DNA from: Halonotius pteroides
Lineage (GTDB): Archaea > Halobacteriota > Halobacteria > Halobacteriales > Haloferacaceae
Length of the DNA: 64,000 nt
Direction: 5' to 3'
Assembly (NCBI RefSeq): GCF_003605635.1
Contig: NZ_QMDW01000005.1
Coordinates: 1 to 64,000, forward strand
The position numbers were made by a program, and so were the translations under genes. The notes beneath the pieces are model-generated. The model did no database searches. It was not told where the DNA came from and saw only the letters and a list, made by a program, of their open reading frames with translations. Position 1 is the stretch's first letter; each line of letters opens with the position of its first letter. This document shows, piece by piece, positions 56,961 to 64,000 of the stretch.

Positions 56961-58715
56961 ATGAGCGGGTACGACCTCGTCGATATCGAGGTCACACACG
57001 AATCTGCTGACGATCTGTTTGATTCGTTGTCTGAGGACAGCAATAGAGGAGACCATCTACAGAGTATCCAAGCTGTCCGTCTCCAAGCCGGGCAACCTGA
57101 CTCCGAACTGCGGTCGTTGAAAGAGTTGGACGAGAACTCCGTCAAGCTACTGGAACACCAGGTGGACGCGGCCTATCGGGCCCTCTTCGAGATGGACGGA
57201 AAGGCACTCCTCGCTGACGAGGTCGGGCTCGGAAAGACCATCGAGGTCGGGATGATCCTCAAGGAGATGCACTTCCGACAGACGGACGAATCCGTCCTTA
57301 TTCTCACCCCTGCACAGTTGGCCAAACAGTGGCAGGCGGAACTCCGTGAGAAATTTGGACTTGACTTCGTCTGCAACTACGACGACGAGTTCGAGGACTT
57401 CGATGCGCACGACTACATCATCGCAAGCATCGACACTGCGAAGAGCGAGAGACACCGTGAAACGGTCCTCAAGCGCAACTGGGACGTTCTGGTGCTTGAC
57501 GAGGCTCACTACGTCAAGAACGAAGAGACGGACCGCTACGACCTGATAGACCAGCTCTCGTACAATTACGCCTTCTTCCTGACAGCGACGCCCATTCAGA
57601 ACGAGCTGACGGATCTGTACAACGTCGTCTCGTTACTCCGACCCGGACTGTTCGGCACACGCGACGTCTTTCACCACTACTTCGTGAACAGCAATCAGGA
57701 GACGCTGGTGAATCGGGACGAACTACAAGACAGACTGAATAAGGTGATGGTTCGGAATCGACGGGAAGACACGGACATCGATTTTACGGATCGGACTATC
57801 GACACACGGACGTTCGACCCCACGCCGAAGGAACGCGAGCTCTATCAAGCGGTCTCTAACTACGTGAAAGGGGCCTACAGCCAGGACCAGGGCCAGAAGC
57901 TGGTACTAATGCTCTTACAAAAGGAGGTCGTCAGCAGCCCAGTCGCTCTCAAGCAGACTATTGAGAAGCGACTCTACGAGCAGTCGGAGCTCACACACGC
58001 GGACGAACTGGAATCCATTCTGGATCTGATCGATGAGATTGATACGGTGACCAAACAGGAGCGACTTTTGGACATCGTTGAGGAAGCCCGTGATACCGTC
58101 GAAATGGGGAGGGTAATCGTCTTCACGCAGTTCCGAGCGACCCAACAGCAGATCCTCGACAGACTTGCCTCAGAGGGATACACGGTTCACGCGTTCCACG
58201 GTGGGCACTCAAGCAGCGAGAAGGAGCAAATTGTCGAGGACTTCGAAGAAGAGGGCGGAATCCTCGTTTCAACCGACGCAATGAGCGAAGGGCGTAATCT
58301 CCAGTTCTGTAACATATTGGTTAACTTAGACTTGCCGTGGAATCCGATGCGCGTTGAACAGCGTATCGGGCGTGTACACCGGATCGGGCAGAAACGAGAC
58401 GTATTCATCTTCAATATGGCGTTGAATGATACGGTCGAAGAGTACGTACTGGAACGGTTGTACCACAAGATCGATCTGTTCCAGCAGAGCGTCGGGGAAC
58501 TGAGCTCGATCCTGAGCCGCTTGGAAGAGTCGGGGACGAGCTTCGAAGACGAGATTTTCGAACGCCTAGTGAACGCTGGTTCCGAGGTCGATCTTGAGAA
58601 CGACTTCGATGCGATGGCCGTTGATCTTCAGGAGCAGCGTGATCTCGCTAATAAACTTGAGGAGTTCAACAGCGGCGTGTTCGAAGGGTTTGATCTAGGG
58701 GAGAGCGATGACTGA
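56961..58715 (+). CDS. SNF2-family helicase/translocase
   Basis: 584 residues from ATG 56961. The helicase motifs are in order: LLADEVGLGKTIEVGM (motif I, about 83-98), TPAQLAKQW (Ia), VLDEAHYVKN (II, about 178-187), LTATPIQN (III), VIVFTQFRATQQQIL (IV), STDAMSEGRNLQFCN (V) and QRIGRVHRIGQ (VI, about 466-476). This is a RapA/HepA-like SNF2 translocase that would move along duplex DNA by ATP hydrolysis. It lacks a nuclease domain. Its end overlaps the next gene by 8 bp (ATGACTGA). With the divergent ATPase and methylase it forms a helicase-methylase-ATPase set. Confidence 0.94.
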   Translation: MSGYDLVDIEVTHESADDLFDSLSEDSNRGDHLQSIQAVRLQAGQPDSELRSLKELDENSVKLLEHQVDAAYRALFEMDGKALLADEVGLGKTIEVGMILKEMHFRQTDESVLILTPAQLAKQWQAELREKFGLDFVCNYDDEFEDFDAHDYIIASIDTAKSERHRETVLKRNWDVLVLDEAHYVKNEETDRYDLIDQLSYNYAFFLTATPIQNELTDLYNVVSLLRPGLFGTRDVFHHYFVNSNQETLVNRDELQDRLNKVMVRNRREDTDIDFTDRTIDTRTFDPTPKERELYQAVSNYVKGAYSQDQGQKLVLMLLQKEVVSSPVALKQTIEKRLYEQSELTHADELESILDLIDEIDTVTKQERLLDIVEEARDTVEMGRVIVFTQFRATQQQILDRLASEGYTVHAFHGGHSSSEKEQIVEDFEEEGGILVSTDAMSEGRNLQFCNILVNLDLPWNPMRVEQRIGRVHRIGQKRDVFIFNMALNDTVEEYVLERLYHKIDLFQQSVGELSSILSRLEESGTSFEDEIFERLVNAGSEVDLENDFDAMAVDLQEQRDLANKLEEFNSGVFEGFDLGESDD

Positions 58716-59871
58716 CGCCGCCGTTCCTGTTACCCAATCCGCAGTAGAGCAGTTCACGGAACGATATCTCCGCTCTCTCGGCTGTTCCATTGAGCACAGC
58801 GATGACTATTGGGTGGTGTCTGTACCCGATACAACCGACACCGAGATTCCCCACGGGAAACACACGCTCGTTCGTGGGGAAGGCGCTCCAGACGGCGACG
58901 ATGATAGCACGAAACGGCTACACCCAGAGAGTGCGTTCTTTCAACGGCTCCTCCGTGAGGCAGCAGAACGGTCACCTACCGGCAAGCTATCGATAGAGAG
59001 TGAATCCGACATTGAGACTCCAAAGTGGATCCAACGCAGCGATGTTGAAGTACAAAACGCGCAATTCGTCCCGTACTACGACCGTACAGCCGCCGTGGTG
59101 CTCTTTCGTGTCGGCATCGAGACCGTCAGTGAATATCAAAAAGAGTTCCTCCGCGCCGTCGCCGTGGATTCCCGGTCAGAGGAGCACCTACCGAGATTGG
59201 CCGAATCCTTTCTCGAACTGACCTCGGTAGAGTCCAGCGAAGCCCCCAGTGGCAGCGCGGAATTGACACAGACAGAGGCGCGACCGCTTCTGGATACGGC
59301 TCGTGAGTTGGTAATCAACGAGATACAGGACCGACTCGACGAGATCCATCGAGAAGCCTCCCGTGCGGCAGATTCTGAAGTTGAAGAGTACCGCCAGCTG
59401 CAAGAGCACCGCATCACCGAACTACAGGAAGAACACTCGAACTTGTCGGCAAAGATTAACGACCTGAGCGAGCAAATCAACACCGGGGACGAGGACTCGC
59501 GCGTTCAGGCGCTGCGGGAACGGAAGGAACTCAAATCGGAGTATGAAGAACTCAACGAAACGCTCAACGAGCTACGGGAGCGTCGAGACGGTGGATTTCC
59601 CGAGCGCCAGCGAGAAATCCGAGAACGGCACTCACTCGATGTACAGGTCACGCCGCTCACTCTGACGGAGGTCGAATACGAGCGGGGGGAGGTCGATTTC
59701 GAGCTTACTAATGGGAGCAGAGGTCAAACCGTTACTCTCGGATACGGGAGCGGGATTGGGGTGACTGAGACCGTTCGATGTGCGTCATGTGATCAGGAGC
59801 TCTCTGAACAGGACCCAGTTCAAAAGATTTCGAACGGTCTCGAATGCCAGAGGTGTGCTAAAGAGCGCTAA
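58708..59871 (+). CDS. Coiled-coil/zinc-ribbon partner of the SNF2 helicase
   Basis: 387 residues, translationally coupled to the helicase by the ATGACTGA overlap. Residues about 1-180 form an alpha/beta domain without a known motif. Residues about 190-300 form a long coiled coil (RLDEIHREASRAADSEVEEY, QEEHSNLSAKINDLSEQINT). The C-terminus is a zinc ribbon, CASCDQELSEQDPVQK ... CQRC. The layout resembles the C-terminal parts that follow the motor in single-chain RapA-like proteins, so here the motor and its accessory region may have been split into two genes. No catalytic residues are seen. Confidence 0.8.
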   Translation: MTDAAVPVTQSAVEQFTERYLRSLGCSIEHSDDYWVVSVPDTTDTEIPHGKHTLVRGEGAPDGDDDSTKRLHPESAFFQRLLREAAERSPTGKLSIESESDIETPKWIQRSDVEVQNAQFVPYYDRTAAVVLFRVGIETVSEYQKEFLRAVAVDSRSEEHLPRLAESFLELTSVESSEAPSGSAELTQTEARPLLDTARELVINEIQDRLDEIHREASRAADSEVEEYRQLQEHRITELQEEHSNLSAKINDLSEQINTGDEDSRVQALRERKELKSEYEELNETLNELRERRDGGFPERQREIRERHSLDVQVTPLTLTEVEYERGEVDFELTNGSRGQTVTLGYGSGIGVTETVRCASCDQELSEQDPVQKISNGLECQRCAKER

Positions 59872-60229
59872 GATGGCTGCTCTGACACGAACAATCAGAA
59901 TCGAAGGGATTCAGACGGAGTCGAACGCGTGTTCGCGCCGTGGGAGTACGACGCTCCGCCGGCCGAGCTCGTTGTGGCAGCCCGATGCCGGGACACCTAC
60001 CTCCGAGAGATGGATCTCCGAAGGCCCTGAGAAGCGGGGGTTTCCGACAAACGGTGGAGCTCAAGAGCGCCGGAGTCGACTGTCCGTACAAACTCTCCGG
60101 TCCAGCGGGTAAGCGGGACGAGATTTTTCGATGATTCAGCTCATCGGGAGGGCCCCCTAACTGTGAATGGTCACCCCCGTGCTCTGGTTTATATACCAAA
60201 ATGAGGGAAGGGGTGCGTGTATAATCAAA
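59872..60229. other. Intergenic region after the defence locus
   Basis: No gene with a credible start is seen. One plus-strand frame near 59910-60030 reads like coding sequence (VFAPWEYDAPPAELVVAARC, then RDTYLREMDL) but has no start codon and stops soon, so it may be a gene remnant. A TATA-like TTTATATA at 60187-60194 probably belongs to the next gene. Confidence 0.45.
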
Positions 60230-61015
60230 ATGACTGTACCTCCCAATGGGAACGAGTCTCCATTCGACACGACCCCAGACGCACCCTCCAGCGAACCGAA
60301 GTACTCGCCGATCTCTGTCTCTGCACTCCACGCTGCTGTCGGGCAGCGCGGCCTCCCACCCGAATACCTGCCACTCTCCGTCCGAGCCCTCGACGAGCTC
60401 CAACTCGCGCTCTTGGCCGAGTACAACGGGAACTTCCTCACACGCCAGCTCACCGAACAGGCAGACCGCTCGAAGTACCTCAATGTACAACGCTACAGCC
60501 CGAGTAATAGCGACGCTGATGAATCGGTCGGCTCCGAGCTCGACGCGGTGGACGACGTCGACGTGGGCAATCCATCAGCCGATCGTGGCCCTACCCACTT
60601 CGACGACATTCTCTTCCTGAGTGGACCGTACGTGCGAACGCTCTTGGAGGAGTCACTGGGATATGCCGTCCCCGAATTCGTCGGCCCAGTCGACCGCTTT
60701 ACGCACACGCCGTGGGCCGAACCGTCGCACCCGCCCGAGGAAGACATCCGAATTGAGTTCGTCCCCGCCGGCTCCAAGCCCACGCCCGAGGAGGAACTCA
60801 TCGCGGGAATCGACACCTATCCCGTTCGCGACGAACTCGTCAGGGTCGTCATCGACGCCTTCGCCATCTACAGCAGTGAACCCGGATTCATGGATGCGAT
60901 TGGTTCGGTCTCCGGTCCGTCACTCGCCGTCCGTACAGCTCCCCACGACGAGCTTGTGATGGAAGAACCAGGGCCGTACTCAGCGCCGATCCCCGGCGCG
61001 GTGAGACACCGATAG
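60230..61015 (+). CDS. Unknown acidic protein
   Basis: 261 residues from ATG 60230 (the frame is open to 60167, but a TATA-like element lies in the extension). I recognise no domain. The N-terminus is Pro/Ser-rich. A helical region follows (VSALHAAVGQRGLPPEYLPL, LDELQLALLAEYNGNFLTR), which could be a winged helix because TRQLTEQADRSKYLNV resembles the recognition part. The C-terminal half is charged, with a DELVRVVIDAFAIY helix. It stands alone between the defence locus and nuclease remnants and may be a small regulator or part of a mobile element. Confidence 0.65.
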   Translation: MTVPPNGNESPFDTTPDAPSSEPKYSPISVSALHAAVGQRGLPPEYLPLSVRALDELQLALLAEYNGNFLTRQLTEQADRSKYLNVQRYSPSNSDADESVGSELDAVDDVDVGNPSADRGPTHFDDILFLSGPYVRTLLEESLGYAVPEFVGPVDRFTHTPWAEPSHPPEEDIRIEFVPAGSKPTPEEELIAGIDTYPVRDELVRVVIDAFAIYSSEPGFMDAIGSVSGPSLAVRTAPHDELVMEEPGPYSAPIPGAVRHR

Positions 61016-61128
61016 GCCGGTCGGGTGTTGATCAACGAAGACAGGATGACTCCCGGCCGGACTTCGAGCTAGCAACCAGCGGTGACTACCTCCCGACCCT
61101 GATGTCGCTCCCGACCACACGGGTGGAT

Positions 61129-61419
61129 ATGAACACGACCGTCGACCCCAACCGTAGTGCCGGCGCCCTGCTCGGCCTGGCCGGCGGCAACGCGCGCGGC
61201 CGTCCGGTGGGGGGACTGCCCGTGCAGGCCATCAACGAGGCGCACGATCGACTCACCGAGATGGTTGGTGGTGGTGTCCACCACCAGCTGCCGGACACGC
61301 TGACAGACGATACCGACCTCGCGTGCTGTATCGCCCGGAGTCTTGTCGCACGGGGCGAATTCGCGCCGACGATGCCGGATCCCCGAAGTCGTCAGGGGTC
61401 CACGATCCACACGGTGTAG
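61129..61419 (+). pseudogene. Truncated ADP-ribosylglycohydrolase
   Basis: The first 75 or so residues match the N-terminus of the DraG/ADP-ribosylglycohydrolase family: RSAGALLGLAGGNARGRPV (usually GLAxGDAxG) and later LTDDTDLACCIARSLVARGE, the first metal-binding TDDT motif. Full-length members have about 250-350 residues. Here the frame ends after 96 codons in unrelated sequence and overlaps the end of the VRR-NUC-like gene on the other strand. The Asp of GDA is Asn. It is most likely a non-functional 5' fragment left by a deletion or insertion. Confidence 0.75.
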
Positions 61420-62024
61420 TTGTCGAAGTAGTCGTACTCGGCGAACCACTGTGCCTGGCTCCGTAGAATCCCCTCGTCTGCCGACTTGACCTCAACGAAC
61501 TTCTCCGTCTCGGCCCTGGGGCACTCCTCGTTCCACACCAGCAGGTCGGGGACTCCCGTCATGTACGGTACCTTGGCGTAATCCGTCCAGTGAATATCAG
61601 TGGTGGAGTCCTCGTTCATCTTCGAGACCAGCCCGCGCTTGTACCACGGGGAGAGGTTACGCTCGACTCTCTTGGCGATCCGTTCTGCCACGGGGTTCGG
61701 GGGCTTCGAGACGTAATCGTTGTTATCGAGGAACTCGAAATCCTCGTGTCCCGGTGGCGGGTCCGGTTGGGAGCTGTTATTCTGCTGTGGATAGACGAAC
61801 GACGCGTCGTCAGCCTTGTTGTCCGGCGTATTGAAGTGGTCGTACACCGCGTCACCCCATCGACCGTCGTGGTTGTCGTCGTCAAACCAGTGTTCGACGA
61901 ACTTCTCGCTGGCACCCCTCCCCGTGAGCTTCTTGCCCGAATAGTCGTAGAGAAACACCTCGAGGTCGTTCCGGTTCTCGTCTCTGAGATGAATCTCGTA
62001 CGTCCCAGAGTCGTATTCAGCCAT
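61392..62024 (-). CDS. VRR-NUC-like PD-(D/E)xK nuclease
   Basis: 210 residues. The C-terminal 70 residues contain a nuclease core: TGVPDLLVWNEE (G-x-PD), then KFVEVKSADEG (E-x-K) and LRSQAQWFAEYD (conserved Gln), the pattern of VRR-NUC domains. The N-terminal 130 residues are charged and have no recognised motif. These nucleases act on branched or foreign DNA in repair and in phage or restriction contexts. It overlaps the truncated glycohydrolase by 28 bp, convergently. It lies between the defence locus and the rpa genes and could serve in either defence or repair. Confidence 0.8.
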   Translation of the reverse strand: MAEYDSGTYEIHLRDENRNDLEVFLYDYSGKKLTGRGASEKFVEHWFDDDNHDGRWGDAVYDHFNTPDNKADDASFVYPQQNNSSQPDPPPGHEDFEFLDNNDYVSKPPNPVAERIAKRVERNLSPWYKRGLVSKMNEDSTTDIHWTDYAKVPYMTGVPDLLVWNEECPRAETEKFVEVKSADEGILRSQAQWFAEYDYFDNYTVWIVDP

Positions 62025-62118
62025 GCCCTCAGTTGTGACGTCGAGTTGTTAACTGTGTTCACGGGAGGGGCCCGATGCCGTGCCTTTCTTATCTCACATC
62101 CGGGCGTCTCCGTTCCAA

Positions 62119-62499
62119 TCAGATAATGATCGACTGGTGATGAGAAGAGCCAGTATTCGCTCTGTGAACTGAAGCGACGAGTCCACGCCCGCTTCGAAAT
62201 CTCCTCACCTGCTCGCCGTCGGCCTTACCTCGCAAGGCGCCCATCGCCTCGCCTATGAGCACCGAAAACACACCCATACCCTCTTCCTCGGCTTGTTCGG
62301 CGTTGCGCTCAACAACTTCAGCGACCGTTTCCCGCACCTCGTCGTCGCCGACGCCAGCGAGTCCGGCCTCTCCGACCGCCTCCTCGGCGGTCAGGATGGG
62401 CTGTTCCGCCAGAACAGGAAGAACGTCGCCGATACCCTCCATCGCCAATTCGCCCGACTCGACGAGGAGCGGCACGTCCATGACTACCGGATTACCCAT
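62119..62499 (-). pseudogene. Remnant of GatE C-terminal (YqeY-like) domain
   Basis: 126 residues. Residues about 8-100 align with the C-terminal tail of archaeal glutamyl-tRNA(Gln) amidotransferase subunit E: LVESGELAMEGIGDVLPVLA, TAEEAVGEAGLAGVGDDEVR, then EEGMGVFSVLIGEAMGALRG and KADGE. The full enzyme has about 620 residues; the catalytic and tRNA-handling parts are missing and the last 25 residues no longer match. It is too short to act as the amidotransferase. It overlaps the end of the HNH gene by 16 bp on the same strand. It probably records a recombination between this locus and a gatE gene. Confidence 0.7.
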
Positions 62500-62861
62500 C
62501 TGAGACCGCGTACGACTGCCCGACCGACCACTCGAAGGACCCGTAAGGCATTATGTTCGCCGGCACCGTACTGGCTCCCAGTCGGGTGGCCGTGGATCCC
62601 GTCGTGACAGTACTGACAGACCGTCACGAGATTCCCCAAGTGGTTCCACCCACCGTCGCGGAGTGAGGTCAGGTGGTGCGCGTGGAGAATCGCCCCGCTG
62701 TCGCCAGCGTGGGGCCCACTCCGCAATCCACAATCCTGGCACGTGTAGTTGTCGCGTTCGTAGACGGCTTTCCGGCGGGCGTCCCAGTCCGGTGGGTACG
62801 TTCTGTCGTAGGTGCTGGGATCGTCATATTTCGAGTTGATTCCAGAACTACGCCCGAACAT
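62484..62861 (-). CDS. HNH endonuclease
   Basis: 125 residues. The HNH core is complete: RDNYTCQDCG (first zinc pair), LHAHHLTSLRDGGWNHLGNL (catalytic HH and Asn), and VCQYCHDGIHGH (second zinc pair and final His). The N-terminus has DWDARRKAVYERD, the usual lead-in. It is a stand-alone HNH protein of restriction/homing type. It lies 74 bp downstream of the RPA-associated gene on the same strand, so it may be co-transcribed with it. Confidence 0.92.
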   Translation of the reverse strand: MFGRSSGINSKYDDPSTYDRTYPPDWDARRKAVYERDNYTCQDCGLRSGPHAGDSGAILHAHHLTSLRDGGWNHLGNLVTVCQYCHDGIHGHPTGSQYGAGEHNALRVLRVVGRAVVRGLRWVIR

Positions 62862-62935
62862 CGCTCGTTAGTCCTTTCCCGACGTGTCGGCGGTCGAGTC
62901 CTCGTTCGTGGAGGGACAGTCTCTCGACCCGGGCG

Positions 62936-63646
62936 TCATTTCGATTCCTGTTCAGGTTTTTTGCCGTCGACGTCGTAACCCTTGGCTTCGGCCTCCTCGA
63001 GGCGCTCCTCAATCGTCTCTTCGTCGAGGTTCGCCGCCGAGTCGTCACCATCGAGGAGGTTTTGGAGCGCAAACGCCGCGACATGCGCGAAGTACGACCC
63101 ATCGTGGCCGTACTGTTCGCGAGCGAGTGCGGCCACCTTCGGTGAGGTCTCCCGTGCCGATCCGACGCGCTCGAGTGTTCGCCGCGCCGCCTCGAATACC
63201 CAGCTGTTGCGCGTCTTGACATCGACGATACCGACGTCCTCGGGAACGAGTGAAACGTTAATCGTTCCATCGTCGGTCTTGTACGTCCGGGGCTTGCCGA
63301 TGACCGTGAGGAACTCGGGAGGCTGAATCTTCTTCAACTTCTTGAGCGCCTCATGCTGGTACTGCCCGGCGTACACCCAGAACGTCCCGGTTGGGTCGAC
63401 GACACGCACTCGGAGGTACTCTTGATCGTCGGTTCCAACATCCTCGACGTCCGTGACCGTTCCCATAACACACACCCGATTCGCTCGCTCCCCGGTGGGG
63501 AGGGCAAGATAAACCGGGGCACGCTCGTCTTGCGAGGTCTTGAACGTGTAGGTCGCTTCGTTCAGCTCGGCGGCAAAGACGTGCTTCGCCACCTCGCGGT
63601 CTGGGACGGTCGCCCCCTGCCGTGTTTGAGAGTCGCTTGTTGCCAT
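62936..63646 (-). CDS. RPA-associated protein (OB-fold)
   Basis: 236 residues from ATG 63646; the open frame runs further upstream but overlaps the rpa gene. It has an OB-fold-like region (NRVCVMGTVTDVEDVGTDDQ, then RVRVVDPTGTFWVYAGQYQ, then FLTVIGKPRTYKTDDG), as in haloarchaeal RPA-associated proteins (COG3390). The C-terminal half is helical and ends in Lys/Glu-rich residues. It begins 4 bp after the stop of the RPA large-subunit gene, as in the rpa-rpap operons of haloarchaea. It should bind single-stranded DNA together with RPA in replication and repair. Its size is closer to the short type (Rpap3). Confidence 0.9.
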   Translation of the reverse strand: MATSDSQTRQGATVPDREVAKHVFAAELNEATYTFKTSQDERAPVYLALPTGERANRVCVMGTVTDVEDVGTDDQEYLRVRVVDPTGTFWVYAGQYQHEALKKLKKIQPPEFLTVIGKPRTYKTDDGTINVSLVPEDVGIVDVKTRNSWVFEAARRTLERVGSARETSPKVAALAREQYGHDGSYFAHVAAFALQNLLDGDDSAANLDEETIEERLEEAEAKGYDVDGKKPEQESK

Positions 63647-63650
63647 GCTT

Positions 63651-64000
63651 TCAGTCGCCTCCCACACCGCCCGCCTGTACATCGTACGAACGCGGGAGAT
63701 CTTCGATGGACGCAGCCGTGAGCCCCGGCCCATCGTAGTTGTGTTCTGCGAGCAATTCCACGACGGCCTCCTGGTAGCCTTCCGAGAATGCTCTCTCCGG
63801 TGTCTCTCCGACCTCGTCGACGAGCAGATACCGCCCGAGCAGCGGGCCTTCAACAGTGAAACGCCGCCCGATCAGAAGGTCGGTGAAGCGGTCGGAGACG
63901 ACAGTGAAATCCAGCGTGTCGGCCGCCATCTTCTTGGCCTCCTCCAGGTCGATCTCCGTGATCTCCTCGGTGACGCCGCGAGTGAACAGACACTCCTGGG
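63651..64000 (-). CDS. Replication protein A subunit, C-terminal part (cut by edge)
   Basis: The C-terminal 115 or so codons of a minus-strand gene that starts beyond the right edge. The frame reads CLFTRGVTEEITEIDLEEAK, then MAADTLDFTVVSDRFTDLLI, then GPLLGRYLLVDEV. This matches the end of haloarchaeal RPA, the main single-stranded DNA-binding protein, and the RPA-associated gene follows 4 bp later. The apparent ATG at 63929 is internal and not the start. This pair marks return to core genome. Confidence 0.88.
   Translation of the reverse strand, partial: QECLFTRGVTEEITEIDLEEAKKMAADTLDFTVVSDRFTDLLIGRRFTVEGPLLGRYLLVDEVGETPERAFSEGYQEAVVELLAEHNYDGPGLTAASIEDLPRSYDVQAGGVGGD

Noticed and set aside
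59858-60490. Minus-strand frame of 210 codons across 59.9-60.5 kb
   Set aside because: Basic, unlike the acidic proteome, overlaps the better gene at 60230-61015 and has no motif.

Overview
The window looks like a haloarchaeal replicon, probably from a Haloarcula-like genus. Predicted proteins are very acidic, there are several Bat-type HTH regulators, HalX and HalOD1 domains, a bacteriorhodopsin proton pump, an archaeosortase-type (PGF) surface anchor, a TFB paralogue and, at the right edge, an RPA / RPA-associated protein pair. TATA boxes about 26-30 nt before start codons (mostly leaderless mRNAs) fit this. Most of the window is accessory: it holds two kinds of insertion sequence, an interrupted gene, several gene remnants, and local base-composition swings.

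Layout. (1) 1-14 kb: a 3,260-residue GLUG/cadherin/PKD surface protein with a PGF-CTERM anchor and a PAS-GAF-Bat regulator, bounded by two related but not identical IS4-type transposase genes in the same orientation. (2) 14-26 kb, relatively AT-rich: a bacteriorhodopsin gene, then upstream a DUF5658 membrane protein, a REC-HalX response regulator, a HalOD1 protein, a REC-HalX-PAS-GAF-Bat regulator and a giant GAF + nine-PAS histidine kinase. An IS630-type element has cut the kinase inside its GAF domain. A winged-helix regulator is divergent from it. (3) 26-37 kb: a second giant GLUG surface protein (2,286 residues, no PGF motif), followed by a membrane histidine kinase and a REC-GAF-Bat regulator. 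(4) 37-42 kb: a cassette with a TFB and an overlapping zinc-ribbon gene, divergent from a solitary sufB, a ferredoxin, a paralogous zinc-ribbon gene, a solitary 2-oxoacid:ferredoxin oxidoreductase beta subunit and a 49-residue zinc finger. (5) 42-46.6 kb: a PAS-PAS kinase, a HalOD1 protein, a fourth Bat-type regulator and a UspA-domain pseudogene. (6) 46.8-60 kb: a defence island with McrB/McrC, a small Cys-rich gene, and a helicase-methylase-ATPase locus with two extra unknown proteins. (7) 60-64 kb: an unknown gene, a truncated ADP-ribosylglycohydrolase, a VRR-NUC-like nuclease, a GatE C-terminal remnant, an HNH endonuclease, then core rpap and rpa.

How the parts may work together. The left half combines light-driven energy capture, many PAS/GAF sensors and Bat-type outputs, and cell-surface adhesins, which suggests sensory control of surface and energy state. 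The TFB cassette pairs a private general transcription factor with spare copies of Fe-S assembly and redox genes. The right half is a modification/restriction island. The methylase and the end of its ATPase partner lie in an AT-rich block that looks recently replaced.
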